Both the position numbers and the translations under genes were made by a program. A stretch of 64,000 bases of DNA from CBDDLD01 sp965250025 (GTDB lineage Bacteria; Bacteroidota; Bacteroidia; Flavobacteriales; Flavobacteriaceae), in NCBI GenBank assembly GCA_965250025.1, contig OZ252283.1, forward strand, positions 3,224,001 to 3,288,000, written 5' to 3'. Position 1 is the stretch's first letter. Each line of letters opens with the position of its first letter. Shown here in pieces: positions 1-9,112 of this stretch. The notes beneath the pieces were generated by a model that saw only the letters and a program-made list of their open reading frames with translations, searched no databases and was not told where the DNA came from.

Positions 1-443
1 AATCGGGATCAGGAAAGCGATTAAGACATAACAGTTTAAAAGAAGTCCCTGTGTATAAAGAGATCATCACAGGTTACCCTTACGAATTTAAAAACCCTAT
101 AGCAGGAAAAACAGGAACCACACAAAACCATAGTGATGGTTGGTTTATGGGGATGGTACCTAATCTGGTTACAGGTGTATGGGTAGGTGCAGAAGACAGA
201 GCTGCGCACTTCAAAAATATTACATACGGTCAAGGTGCTTCAATGGCACTTCCTATATGGGCATTGTATATGAAAGCCTGTTATAATGACAAATCTCTTA
301 ATGTCTCTAAAGCTGCTTTTGAAGAGCCGGAAGAATTGACCATCAATGTTGATTGTGATAATATCAAAAAAAGCGACAGCACTAATGATGATGTCATTTC
401 TGATGATAATGACGATGAACTTCTTGATTTTTTTAACCCTTAA
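1..443 (+). CDS. Penicillin-binding protein 1A (class A), C-terminal fragment
   Basis: This is the 3' end of a bifunctional peptidoglycan glycosyltransferase/transpeptidase. The reading frame is open from base 3, so the gene starts upstream of the window. The part seen contains the third transpeptidase active-site motif, KTGTT, in the context AGKTGTTQNHSDGWFMG, followed by VWVGAEDR, both typical of class A PBPs of Bacteroidota. A GTG at 51 is internal, not a start. The tail after the transpeptidase domain is acidic (runs of Asp and Glu) and ends DELLDFFNP, as is common in flavobacterial PBP1A proteins. The protein would be anchored in the inner membrane with its domains in the periplasm, where it builds and crosslinks the cell wall. 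Identification of the family is secure; which PBP1 paralogue it is cannot be decided from the fragment. Confidence 0.9.
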   Translation, partial: SGSGKRLRHNSLKEVPVYKEIITGYPYEFKNPIAGKTGTTQNHSDGWFMGMVPNLVTGVWVGAEDRAAHFKNITYGQGASMALPIWALYMKACYNDKSLNVSKAAFEEPEELTINVDCDNIKKSDSTNDDVISDDNDDELLDFFNP

Positions 444-487
444 AAAAGCTTCAAAAATTCACCCAGTTTAAGTATGAAATGAGGAGA

Positions 488-495
488 TACTTTTG
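488..495 (+). promoter_or_regulatory. Putative -7 box of the CoA-transferase operon
   Basis: TACTTTTG matches the Bacteroidota -7 consensus TAnnTTTG exactly, 28 bases before the chosen ATG at 523. No clear -33 TTG is seen at the expected distance. Confidence 0.5.
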
Positions 496-522
496 TATTT
501 TTCATTCGTAAATTTTTACGAT

Positions 523-1224
523 ATGATTAATAAAACAGTATCAGGTGTCGTTGAGGCTTTAGACGGTGTTCAGAGTCATATGACCTTTATGTTTGGAGGT
601 TTTGGGCTTAGTGGTATTCCTGAAAATGCCATAGCCGAATTGGTAAAGCGAGATATCAATGGCTTAACCTGTATTTCTAATAATGCCGGTGTGGACGATT
701 TTGGTTTGGGGCTTCTTTTACAGAAGAAACAAATCCAAAAAATGATTTCGTCTTACGTTGGTGAAAATGATGAATTCGAACGTCAAATGTTAAGTGGCGA
801 GCTTGATGTAGAGCTTATTCCACAAGGCACACTCGCAGAGCGCTGTAAAGCTGCTCAATCGGGGTTTCCGGCCATATACACGCCGGCAGGATTTGGAACC
901 GAAGTAGCAGAAGGTAAAGAAACCCGCGAATTTGATGGTAAGATGTATGTACTAGAATATGCCTTTAAAGCCGATTTCGCCTTTGTAAAAGCCTGGAAAG
1001 GAGATACTGCAGGAAATCTGATTTTTAAAGGTACTGCACGAAATTTTAATCCCTGTATGGCCGGAGCTGCTAAAATTACTGTTGCGGAAGTTGAAGAACT
1101 GGTGCCTGCAGGAAGCCTAGACCCAAATCAAATTCATATTCCCGGTATTTTTGTACAACGCATTTTTCAGGGAGAAGTATATGAAAAACGTATAGAACAA
1201 CGAACCGTAAGACAAAGAATATAA
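523..1224 (+). CDS. scoA: 3-oxoacid CoA-transferase subunit A
   Basis: Alpha subunit of a class I CoA-transferase of the succinyl-CoA:3-ketoacid type, which moves CoA between succinyl-CoA and acetoacetate in ketone-body or branched-chain amino acid breakdown. The family signature is seen near the N-terminus (FMFGGFGLSGIPENAI), with the conserved LAERCKAAQSGFPAIYTPAG segment later. The frame is open back to a TTG at 493, but the family begins at the ATG at 523 (MINKTVSGVVEAL), and the upstream codons lie on the promoter. At about 233 residues it is full length. Subunit B starts 5 bases after the stop, so the two are surely co-expressed. Substrate is inferred from the family; acetate or other acyl donors are possible. 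Confidence 0.9.
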   Translation: MINKTVSGVVEALDGVQSHMTFMFGGFGLSGIPENAIAELVKRDINGLTCISNNAGVDDFGLGLLLQKKQIQKMISSYVGENDEFERQMLSGELDVELIPQGTLAERCKAAQSGFPAIYTPAGFGTEVAEGKETREFDGKMYVLEYAFKADFAFVKAWKGDTAGNLIFKGTARNFNPCMAGAAKITVAEVEELVPAGSLDPNQIHIPGIFVQRIFQGEVYEKRIEQRTVRQRI

Positions 1225-1229
1225 TAGCT

Positions 1230-1883
1230 ATGTTAGATAAAAATGGTATTGCAAAACGTATTGCAAAAGAAGTAAAAGATGGGTATTATGTGAATCTGGG
1301 TATCGGTATTCCAACCTTAGTCGCAAATTTTGTCCGAGAAGATATTGAAGTTGAGTTTCAAAGCGAAAATGGGGTTCTAGGCATGGGGCCTTTTCCTTTT
1401 GAAGGGGAAGAAGATGCGGACATCATCAATGCCGGTAAGCAAACAATTACCACATTACCGGGAGCTTCATTTTTTGATTCGGCCATGAGCTTTGCAATGA
1501 TCAGAGGTCAACATGTAGACCTTACAATTCTAGGAGCCATGGAGGTTGCTGAAAATGGCGATATTGCCAACTGGAAAATTCCGGGACGCATGGTAAAAGG
1601 CATGGGAGGTGCTATGGATCTCGTCGCCAGTGCCGAAAACATTATTGTAGCTATGATGCATACCAACAAACGTGGAGAATCAAAACTACTTAAACGCTGT
1701 ACATTACCACTCACCGGTGTAGGCTGTGTGAAGAAAGTAGTCACCAATTTGGCCGTTTTAGAAATCACCCCGCAAGGCTTCAAACTATTAGAGCGTGCTC
1801 CTGGCGTTTCAATTGAAGATATAAAAAATGCTACCGAAGGGCATCTGATTATTGAAGGTGAAATTCCGGAAATGGAACTTTAG
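1230..1883 (+). CDS. scoB: 3-oxoacid CoA-transferase subunit B
   Basis: Beta subunit of the same class I CoA-transferase. It carries the catalytic glutamate: E46 in the family motif SENGVLGMGP, which forms the glutamyl-CoA thioester intermediate. The glycine-rich VNLGIGIPTLVANF segment near the start is the other conserved block. The length, 217 residues, is normal for the family. It follows scoA with 5 bases between them and ends at a strong intrinsic terminator, so the two genes form a complete two-gene operon. The pair assembles as a heterodimer or heterotetramer in the cytoplasm. Confidence in the family is high; the physiological acyl substrate is inferred. Confidence 0.92.
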   Translation: MLDKNGIAKRIAKEVKDGYYVNLGIGIPTLVANFVREDIEVEFQSENGVLGMGPFPFEGEEDADIINAGKQTITTLPGASFFDSAMSFAMIRGQHVDLTILGAMEVAENGDIANWKIPGRMVKGMGGAMDLVASAENIIVAMMHTNKRGESKLLKRCTLPLTGVGCVKKVVTNLAVLEITPQGFKLLERAPGVSIEDIKNATEGHLIIEGEIPEMEL

Positions 1884-1901
1884 CATAGTGATAATAAAAA
1901 C

Positions 1902-1931
1902 AAAAAAGCCGCTTAATAAAGCGGCTTTTTT
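1902..1931 (+). terminator. Intrinsic terminator after scoAB
   Basis: Perfect stem GCCGCTT / AAGCGGC (1908-1914 with 1919-1925) with a four-base loop, preceded by six A and followed by six T. The A and T tracts extend the stem and could let it work in both directions. Confidence 0.9.
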
Positions 1932-2029
1932 GTAGGAAATAACCATTTATTTGTTAAAATAAAGTGTATTTCATCGATTTATAGTGCATTTTATCTGATT
2001 ACTGGTTTTTTTGCCACATATTAGCAATC

Positions 2030-2132
2030 CCAAATCAAAACAACCTAATTAACCAAATCTATCATAAACTTAATTTATGATTTGTCCCAAATCTATCATG
2101 AATTTATACTTATGAAAGCAAACCCAAATCTA
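2030..2132. repeat. Short direct repeats with an internal palindrome
   Basis: The 13-base sequence CCAAATCTATCAT occurs at 2053-2065 and 2087-2099, with shorter copies CCAAATC at 2030 and CCAAATCTA at 2124. Between the two long copies lies a perfect inverted repeat ATCATAAA / TTTATGAT (2061-2068 with 2074-2081). The block sits between the scoAB terminator and the small open frame at 2112. It could be an operator region, but no function is shown by the sequence. Confidence 0.5.
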
Positions 2133-2237
2133 CCAGAACCTACTTTAAAAGAAAACAATATGTTTTCTGCAGTTGAAAACACACTTAAGTTAGTATTTAA
2201 TGTGTTTAAACTCACCAAGAAAATATTCATGCTATAA
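2112..2237 (+). CDS. Possible small protein (41 residues), uncertain
   Basis: An ATG-started frame of 41 codons encoding a lysine-rich peptide whose second half (ENTLKLVFNVFKLTKKIFML) could form an amphipathic or membrane-associated helix. It overlaps the last few bases of the converging ABC-ATPase gene and is preceded by short repeats rather than an obvious promoter. I do not recognise it. It may be a real small gene or simply an open frame in AT-rich intergenic DNA. Confidence 0.25.
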   Translation: MKANPNLPEPTLKENNMFSAVENTLKLVFNVFKLTKKIFML

Positions 2238-3923
2238 CCCTTTGGGGATAGCATGAATTAATTTTTTGGTATATGCCTTAGTCGGATTATTATAAACATC
2301 GTCCGCATCACCCATTTCTTCTATTTTGCCATCTTTCATTACCAGCAATTGATCTGCCATATATTTTACCACCGCCAGATCATGAGATATGAATATGTAT
2401 GTAAAACCAAACTTCGTTTTTAAATCATTAAGCAAGTTTAGTACTTGAGCTTGTACAGAAATATCTAAAGCAGAGACAGACTCATCGCAAACGATCAGTT
2501 TAGGATCTAAAGCTATTGTTCTGGCAATTCCTATACGTTGACGTTGTCCTCCCGAAAATTCATGAGGATAACGATTCATCATATCTAAACTTAAACCTAC
2601 ATTTTCAATTATCAAATTAAGACGCTCCTGCCGTTCGGCTTCAGAAGCACCTATTTGATGTACTCGCATAGGCTCCAATATGGCCTCAGCTATCGTAAGC
2701 CTGGGATTAAGTGACGCATAAGGGTCCTGAAAAATAATTTGAATGTCTTTCCTTAACGCTCTTAGATCTGACCCCTCTATAGCAGAGATCACCTTTCCTT
2801 TATATTTAATTGTCCCTGAGGTTGCTTTATCTAATTGTAAAATAGCATTTCCTAATGTTGATTTTCCACATCCCGACTCCCCTACCAAACCCAGAGTCTC
2901 TCCTTCATATATTTTAAAACTGACATCATTTACTGCTTTAAATACCGTTGGCTTAGAGAACCACTTGGCTTGGGAATAATAGGTCTTTTCCACATTTATA
3001 ACTTCTAGTAATGGCGGATTAGCATACATCTTTTTTTGGTATGCTGACCGTTCTGCTTTGGAAATTACAGAAGTATCAATCGTATTATTAATAAAATCCT
3101 TAACCGTCGGCAGGTACTTTAACCTATGCTCTAAAGAGGGTCTTGAATTGATTAATGCCTTAGTATAATTATGCTTTGGTGACAAAAAAACCTGTTCTGC
3201 TTTTCCCGCTTCAACAATGTTGCCTTTGTACATTACAATTACCCTGTCTGCTATCTCAGATACTAATGCCAAATCGTGAGATATAAAAATGATACTCATT
3301 TTAGTTTCGGCCTGTATTTCTTTAAGGAGGTTTATGATTTCTTTTTGTACCGTTACATCTAAGGCTGTGGTAGGCTCATCGGCAATTAATAATTTGGGCT
3401 TGCATGCAATTGCCATGGCAATCATAACACGTTGCTTTTGCCCTCCAGAAATTTCATGAGGATACGCTTTATAAATTCGCTCAGGCTCAGGAAGTTTAAC
3501 ATTCTCAAAAAGCTCAATGACATATGCTTTAACATCCTTTCTACTCATTTGAGTATGCTGATATATCAATTCCGATACTTGTAGACCACAGGTCATTGAG
3601 GGATTTAAAGAACTCATAGGCTCCTGAAATATCATGGCTATTTCATTGCTTCTGACACTTTGCATGGCTTTAGAAGTATACTCCAACAAGTCGCTGGATT
3701 GGTAAATAATAGCACCTGATGATATTTTAGAAATCTGCTTGGGTAAGAGTCCCATGATGGCTAATGAAGACACCGATTTCCCTGAGCCAGATTCACCTAC
3801 AATACCAACAACTTCATTAGTTTTTATCGAATAGGATATATTGTGAATCACTTTAGTTTCTTTATTATTAGAAACAAAAGCTACTGAAAGATCTTCAACT
3901 TTTAATAGTTCGGAATTTGACAT
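2232..3923 (-). CDS. Fused oligopeptide ABC transporter ATPase (DppD-DppF type)
   Basis: Two complete ABC ATPase domains in one chain of 563 residues. Domain one has Walker A GESGSGKS (around residue 43), signature SGGQKQR and Walker B LLIADEPTTALD. Domain two has Walker A GESGCGKS, signature SGGQRQR and Walker B LIVCDESVSALD. In the second domain the usual DEP is DES, but the catalytic Glu is kept. Such fusions energise import of di- and oligopeptides (Dpp/Opp, or microcin/YejF-like). The gene stands alone: no permease or binding protein adjoins it, which is usual in flavobacteria, where these subunits are scattered. It acts at the cytoplasmic face of the inner membrane. The family is certain; the substrate is inferred. 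Confidence 0.9.
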   Translation of the reverse strand: MSNSELLKVEDLSVAFVSNNKETKVIHNISYSIKTNEVVGIVGESGSGKSVSSLAIMGLLPKQISKISSGAIIYQSSDLLEYTSKAMQSVRSNEIAMIFQEPMSSLNPSMTCGLQVSELIYQHTQMSRKDVKAYVIELFENVKLPEPERIYKAYPHEISGGQKQRVMIAMAIACKPKLLIADEPTTALDVTVQKEIINLLKEIQAETKMSIIFISHDLALVSEIADRVIVMYKGNIVEAGKAEQVFLSPKHNYTKALINSRPSLEHRLKYLPTVKDFINNTIDTSVISKAERSAYQKKMYANPPLLEVINVEKTYYSQAKWFSKPTVFKAVNDVSFKIYEGETLGLVGESGCGKSTLGNAILQLDKATSGTIKYKGKVISAIEGSDLRALRKDIQIIFQDPYASLNPRLTIAEAILEPMRVHQIGASEAERQERLNLIIENVGLSLDMMNRYPHEFSGGQRQRIGIARTIALDPKLIVCDESVSALDISVQAQVLNLLNDLKTKFGFTYIFISHDLAVVKYMADQLLVMKDGKIEEMGDADDVYNNPTKAYTKKLIHAIPKGL

Positions 3924-4094
3924 AAGTAAATGTAAATATTTCTATTAAGTAATAAAATTCCTAATCTTATTTACGGTTTTTCCACAAATTTTAAGGTTTG
4001 TTAACTTTTTACATTCTATTACTTCAATAATACAACGAATAAATTTTAACTTAAGATCAACGCTATTATATAAATCTATTAACCCTAACATTTT

Positions 4095-7000
4095 ATGAAA
4101 ATCAAACTTTTGCTGCTCATAGCATTTTTATTGAGCTCAATGAGTATGTCTTTACAAAGTCAAAATTTATGGCAAAAGAAGACATCTGACCGCAACGCTA
4201 TTACTAAAGCGAATCACAAAAACCTTAAAGAATTTCAAACATTTACTCTGGATGTAGAAGGTTTAAAACAAGCATTGAATGGAGCACCACAACGCGATAA
4301 TTTTAATGCCGTTTCTAATGTTATTTTATCTTTTCCTAACCATAATGGAAAGCTTGAACAGTTTTCTATTAAGGAGGCCTCTGTAATGCACCCGGATTTA
4401 CAGGAACGTTATCCGGACATTAGATCGTACATCGGGCAAGGCATGGATGATGCGTCTACAACCATACGTTTTAGCCTCTCTCCTTATGGTTTTAGTGGTA
4501 TGATCTTATCATCTAAAGACACTTACTCTTTTATTGAAGCTGCTTCTCCAAACACAAACACTTATATTGTGTTTAGCAGAAAGAACAGAATTGACATGAA
4601 TGATGATTTTGAATGTGAAGTTACAGAGCAAATCAATCATTCGATGGATAGCGGGGTTCAACTTCGCAATGCCGATGACTCTATCTTAAGGCGTTATCGA
4701 TTGGTCGTTTCTGCAACCGGCGAATATACTCAGTATCATGGTGGTACAAAGGCTCAGGCGTTGGCCGCAATAAACACCACAATGACACGAGTAAATGGTC
4801 TTTACGAAACAGAATTCAATGTCACTTTAGAGCTCATCGCTAATACCGATGATGTTATTTATACCAGTACTGCTACAGACCCATATGGTAATACCACAGG
4901 AGGTTACAATTCTCAACTTCAAAATACACTGACCAGTGTTATTGGAGAAGCTAATTACGATATCGGGCACTTGTTTGCCAACCTTCAAAACAACGGTAAT
5001 GCCGGATGTATTGGTTGTGTGTGTGTGAACGGTCAGAAAGGTAGTGGCTGGACATCATTAACCATACCTGAAGGAGATCCTTTTGATGTGGATTATGTAG
5101 CTCATGAAATGGGCCATCAATTTGGAGCTAATCATACATGGACTCATGGTGGTAATGAAGGGACTAATGTACAGATGGAGCCTGGTAGTGGTTCTACCAT
5201 AATGGGATATGCCGGAATTACAGGATCTACAGATGTACAACCCAATAGTGATCCTTATTTCCATGCGGCTTCTATACAGCAAGTCACCAATTACATTAAA
5301 ACCACCTCATGTCAGGTCAACACAAATACGGGTAATGCTGTTCCATCAGTTGATGCAGGAAATAATTACACTATCCCGAGAGGCACACCATTTGTTTTAG
5401 AGGGTTCTGCCACTGATGCTGATGCCGGTGATGTACTTACATATTGTTGGGAACAATTTGATGAAAATAATGCTTCTACAACTTTACCTAATGTCAATGG
5501 CACATCGGGTGTAGCATTTAGATCTTTCAATCCAACAACAGATAATAAGCGCTACTTCCCAAGACTTTCAACCATTAAATCAGGTGCTACATCCTGGCAA
5601 TGGGAAGCCGTTCCTAATGTAACCCGAACTCTTAATTTCAGACTTACCGTAAGAGATAATCAAGCAGGGGGAGGCACCAATAACAGTGATGATATGGTTG
5701 TTACCGTTAATGGTACTGCAGGCCCTTTTGTCGTTAATTCTCCTAATACTAATGTCACCTGGAATGCCGGTTCAACTCAAGCAGTAACATGGGATGTTGC
5801 AGGAACTACCGGAAATGGTGTTAATGCTGCAAATGTTGATATCTTCTTGTCTACCGATGGTGGTGATACTTACCCTATTACTTTAGCATCGGGCGTGGCA
5901 AATGACGGTTCTCATAATATTATTGTTCCTAATAATCAAGGCAGTCAAAACCGTATCATGGTAAAAGGTGCTAACAATATCTTCTTTGATATTTCCAACA
6001 CCAATTTTACCATTGCAGGTCAGGTTGTCTGTAATGCCACAGTACCTAATGGGCTTGCTGCCAACAACATCGGATCTGACAATGCTACGTTAGAGTGGAA
6101 TACTGTAGCTGGGGCTACTTTTGATATTCAGTATAGAGTTGTAGGTTCAGGAACCTGGACAGCTATTAACGATGTTGCTGGGGTATCAAATCTTTTATCC
6201 GGATTAACACCATTAACACAATACGAAGCTCAAATACGAAGTAAGTGCCCAGATAACTCTACATCAGCTTATAGTAGTCCTATTACTTTTACGACCTCTG
6301 ACGTACAGTTGAATTATTGTGCTTCTCAAAGTTCTAATGTTAATGATGAATTCATAAGTCGTGTACAGTTAAATACTATTGACAATAGCTCAGGCGCTCA
6401 GTTCTATACTGATTTTACAGCAATTTCTACGACACTGACTAAAGAGACTGAATACACCATAACCATAACACCAACTTGGACTGGTACTGTTTATGCTGAA
6501 GGCTATTCGGTATGGATCGATTATAATAGAAATGGTGATTTTACTGATGCCGGAGAGCAGGTCTTCTCATTAGCTGCAACGACAAATACGCCTGTTAGCG
6601 GTAGTTTTACCATCCCTTCAAGTGCTGTTGAAAACTCAACAACAATGCGGGTTTCTATGAAATATAATGGTACTCCAACTTCATGTGAAGATTTTACTTA
6701 CGGTGAAGTAGAAGATTATACTGTAATCATCGAAGGTTCTGGTCCTGATACTACGCCTCCTGTAATTACCTTAAATGGGGCTGCCTCTGTCGATTTGAAT
6801 GTTGGCGATACTTATACGGAATTAGGTGCTACAGCTTCTGATAATGTTGATGGCGATCTTACTTCCAGTATTGTTATTGGTGGTGATACAGTAAACACGA
6901 ATTTGGCAGGTACTTATGTTGTGACTTACAATGTTAGTGATGCTGCTGGTAATGCTGCTGTTGAAGTTACTCGTACTGTAAATGTGATCCCTGATACTAC

Positions 7001-9056
7001 AGCGCCTGTAATTACCTTAAACGGTGCATCAACCATTAACTTAACTGTCGGAGATACATATACCGAACAAGGTGCCACAGCTACCGATAATATAGATGGT
7101 GATCTTACGTCTAGTATTGCTATTGGTGGCGATATTGTAAATACAAGCTTAGCAGGCACTTACGTTGTAACGTATAATGTTAGTGATGCTGCTGGTAATG
7201 CTGCTGTTGAAGTTACCCGTACCGTAAATGTTAATCCTGATACTACAGCACCTGTAATTACCTTAAATGGGGCTGCCACTATCAATTTGAATGTTGGAGA
7301 AACTTATACGGAATTAGGCGCTACAGCTTCTGATAATGTTGATGGTGATCTTACGTCCAGTATTGTCATTGGCGGTGATACAGTAAATACGAGTTTGGCG
7401 GGTACTTATGTTGTGACTTACAATGTTAGTGATGCTGCTGGTAATGCTGCTGTTGAAGTTACTCGTACTGTAAATGTAATTCCTGATACTACAGCGCCTG
7501 TAATTACTTTAAATGGTGCATCAACCATTACTTTAACTGTCGGAGATACTTATACCGAGCAGGGCGCCACAGCTACCGATAATATAGACGGTGATCTTAC
7601 TTCGAGTATTGTGATTGGTGGTGATACGGTAAATACGAGTTCTGCCGGAACTTATACTGTGACCTATAATGTTAGCGATGCTGCTGGTAATGCCGCTATT
7701 GAAGTTACTCGTACTGTAAATGTAAATGAACCAAGCAATGGCTGCTCAGGAGGTATTTCCACATTCCCATATGCTGAAGGTTTTGAAGGCTCTATTGGGG
7801 GATGGACACAGTCTTCTAACGATGATTTAGACTGGTTAGTTAATACTAATGGCACACCATCAAGTAACACAGGACCTTCTAGTGCTATTGAAGGCTCAAG
7901 TTATATCTATGTAGAAGCATCAGTGAATGGCACCGGTTACCCTGATAAAAGAGCAATTTTAACTTCGCCGTGTTTTGATCTTAGTGGTTTATCTCAATCA
8001 ACATTTAGTTTTAAATATCATATGTTTGGTGCTGCAGATATGGGGTCTATAGATCTTGAAATCTCTGATGATGACGGCGATACATGGACCAGTTTATGGA
8101 ACCAAACCGGAAATCAAGGCAATCAGTGGTTAACTGTAAATATCGATCTCTCTGCATATGTAGGTGGAGGTATTCAACTGCGATTTAATAGATTTGTTGG
8201 TAGCACCTGGCAAGCTGATATTGCTATTGATGATATTGGTCTTATTGATGGTGAGATCGTTGTGAATTCTTGTTCTGGAGGTATTACAGCATATCCATAT
8301 AGCGAAGGTTTTGAAGGTTCAATTGGTGCATGGACACAGTCTACAGCTGATGATATAAACTGGACTGTCGATGCCAACGGCACACCATCGAATAACACAG
8401 GACCTTCTAGTGCTGTAGAAGGCAATTCTTATATATTTGTTGAAGCTTCCGGAAATGGCACTGGGTACCCGAACAAACGTGCTATTATTAACTCCCCTTG
8501 TTTTGATCTCTCTTCTGAGACTTCAGCAACTTTTAGTTTTAGCTACCATATGTTTGGAGCTAATGATATGGGATCCATAGCATTGGAAGCTAGCAATGAT
8601 GACGGGGCGAGTTGGACCACACTATGGAGCCAAACTGGAAATCAGGGCAACCAATGGTTATCGCAAAATGTAAACCTTTCTGCCTATGTAGGTAATAGTG
8701 TTCAATTGCGATTTAATAGAGTTACCGGAAGCACCTGGCAAGCTGATATTGCCATAGATAATATTAACCTTACAACCGGAACTACAAGAGGTGGAGATAA
8801 ATCTTCACAAGACGAATTATTAACGCTTCTTAATGATATTAAACTTTATCCAAACCCTGTAAAAGGGAGCACTATTAATGTGGCTACTAAATTCTCTGAC
8901 TTACGTTTTGAAGTTTATAATGCTATAGGACAAATAGTCTCTAAAGGTAAGGTTGTGAATAACAATATTGATATTAGCGCCCTTGATTCTGGTGTTTATA
9001 ATATCAGGTTTATATCTAATGATGAAACCATTATGAAACGATTCATTAAACAGTAG
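4095..9056 (+). CDS. Secreted reprolysin-like metalloprotease with Ig, MAM and T9SS sorting domains
   Basis: A 1653-residue secreted protein. In order: signal peptide (about 1-22); propeptide-like region; zinc metallopeptidase with HEMGHQFGANH (zinc ligands H337, H341, H347; catalytic E338) and Met-turn M370; a PKD/Ig-like stretch; a fibronectin III domain (about 655-735); a GEVED domain ending EDYTVIIEG; four tandem 82-residue DUF5011-like Ig repeats (885-1212); two 176-residue MAM-like repeats starting CSGG (1217 and 1393); and a type A T9SS sorting domain (LYPNPV... to MKRFIKQ). By family it degrades proteins outside the cell and is exported through the outer membrane by T9SS, then released or attached. 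It is a single-gene unit bounded by a terminator. The repeats are unusually alike at DNA level. Confidence 0.93.
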   Translation: MKIKLLLLIAFLLSSMSMSLQSQNLWQKKTSDRNAITKANHKNLKEFQTFTLDVEGLKQALNGAPQRDNFNAVSNVILSFPNHNGKLEQFSIKEASVMHPDLQERYPDIRSYIGQGMDDASTTIRFSLSPYGFSGMILSSKDTYSFIEAASPNTNTYIVFSRKNRIDMNDDFECEVTEQINHSMDSGVQLRNADDSILRRYRLVVSATGEYTQYHGGTKAQALAAINTTMTRVNGLYETEFNVTLELIANTDDVIYTSTATDPYGNTTGGYNSQLQNTLTSVIGEANYDIGHLFANLQNNGNAGCIGCVCVNGQKGSGWTSLTIPEGDPFDVDYVAHEMGHQFGANHTWTHGGNEGTNVQMEPGSGSTIMGYAGITGSTDVQPNSDPYFHAASIQQVTNYIKTTSCQVNTNTGNAVPSVDAGNNYTIPRGTPFVLEGSATDADAGDVLTYCWEQFDENNASTTLPNVNGTSGVAFRSFNPTTDNKRYFPRLSTIKSGATSWQWEAVPNVTRTLNFRLTVRDNQAGGGTNNSDDMVVTVNGTAGPFVVNSPNTNVTWNAGSTQAVTWDVAGTTGNGVNAANVDIFLSTDGGDTYPITLASGVANDGSHNIIVPNNQGSQNRIMVKGANNIFFDISNTNFTIAGQVVCNATVPNGLAANNIGSDNATLEWNTVAGATFDIQYRVVGSGTWTAINDVAGVSNLLSGLTPLTQYEAQIRSKCPDNSTSAYSSPITFTTSDVQLNYCASQSSNVNDEFISRVQLNTIDNSSGAQFYTDFTAISTTLTKETEYTITITPTWTGTVYAEGYSVWIDYNRNGDFTDAGEQVFSLAATTNTPVSGSFTIPSSAVENSTTMRVSMKYNGTPTSCEDFTYGEVEDYTVIIEGSGPDTTPPVITLNGAASVDLNVGDTYTELGATASDNVDGDLTSSIVIGGDTVNTNLAGTYVVTYNVSDAAGNAAVEVTRTVNVIPDTTAPVITLNGASTINLTVGDTYTEQGATATDNIDGDLTSSIAIGGDIVNTSLAGTYVVTYNVSDAAGNAAVEVTRTVNVNPDTTAPVITLNGAATINLNVGETYTELGATASDNVDGDLTSSIVIGGDTVNTSLAGTYVVTYNVSDAAGNAAVEVTRTVNVIPDTTAPVITLNGASTITLTVGDTYTEQGATATDNIDGDLTSSIVIGGDTVNTSSAGTYTVTYNVSDAAGNAAIEVTRTVNVNEPSNGCSGGISTFPYAEGFEGSIGGWTQSSNDDLDWLVNTNGTPSSNTGPSSAIEGSSYIYVEASVNGTGYPDKRAILTSPCFDLSGLSQSTFSFKYHMFGAADMGSIDLEISDDDGDTWTSLWNQTGNQGNQWLTVNIDLSAYVGGGIQLRFNRFVGSTWQADIAIDDIGLIDGEIVVNSCSGGITAYPYSEGFEGSIGAWTQSTADDINWTVDANGTPSNNTGPSSAVEGNSYIFVEASGNGTGYPNKRAIINSPCFDLSSETSATFSFSYHMFGANDMGSIALEASNDDGASWTTLWSQTGNQGNQWLSQNVNLSAYVGNSVQLRFNRVTGSTWQADIAIDNINLTTGTTRGGDKSSQDELLTLLNDIKLYPNPVKGSTINVATKFSDLRFEVYNAIGQIVSKGKVVNNNIDISALDSGVYNIRFISNDETIMKRFIKQ
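6747..7730 (+). repeat. Four tandem 246-bp repeats coding for DUF5011-like Ig domains
   Basis: Exact 246-base period: units start at 6747, 6993, 7239 and 7485, each opening with GATACTAC. Units 1 and 3 share codon and residue choices (LNVG, TELGATASDNVDGD), while units 2 and 4 share others (LTVG, TEQGATATDNIDGD). This is an A-B-A-B order consistent with duplication of a two-domain, 492-base block. Confidence 0.95.
7743..8798 (+). repeat. Two tandem 528-bp repeats coding for MAM-like domains
   Basis: Units begin at 7743 and 8271, each with codons for CSGGI followed by FEGSIG and WTQS. They continue with matching blocks such as TGNQGNQWL and STWQADIAID. The spacing is exactly 528 bases. The fold resembles MAM/jelly-roll adhesion domains often found before T9SS tails. 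Confidence 0.9.
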
Positions 9057-9079
9057 TTGACATAATGAATTAAGTTAGG

Positions 9080-9108
9080 AAAGCCCGGGTTTTAAAATCC
9101 GGGCTTTT
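9080..9108. terminator. Bidirectional intrinsic terminator between converging genes
   Basis: Stem AAAGCCCGG / CCGGGCTTT (9080-9088 with 9099-9107) with an AT-rich loop, flanked by A and T tracts. It lies between the converging metalloprotease and exonuclease genes and can serve both. Confidence 0.85.
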
Positions 9109-9112
9109 AATT

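Noticed and set aside
2053..2099. CCAAATCTATCAT repeats as a mini-CRISPR
   Set aside because: Only two full copies, of 13 bases, unevenly spaced and without cas genes.
6747..7730. Regular tandem repeats that might suggest a CRISPR array
   Set aside because: The period is 246 bases, fully coding, with no spacer/repeat alternation and no cas genes.
6926..8425. Open frames on the minus strand inside the Ig and MAM repeats of the metalloprotease (6926-7159, 7664-7870, 8174-8425)
   Set aside because: They repeat with the coding repeats of the plus strand and are shadows of codon bias, with no start signals of their own.
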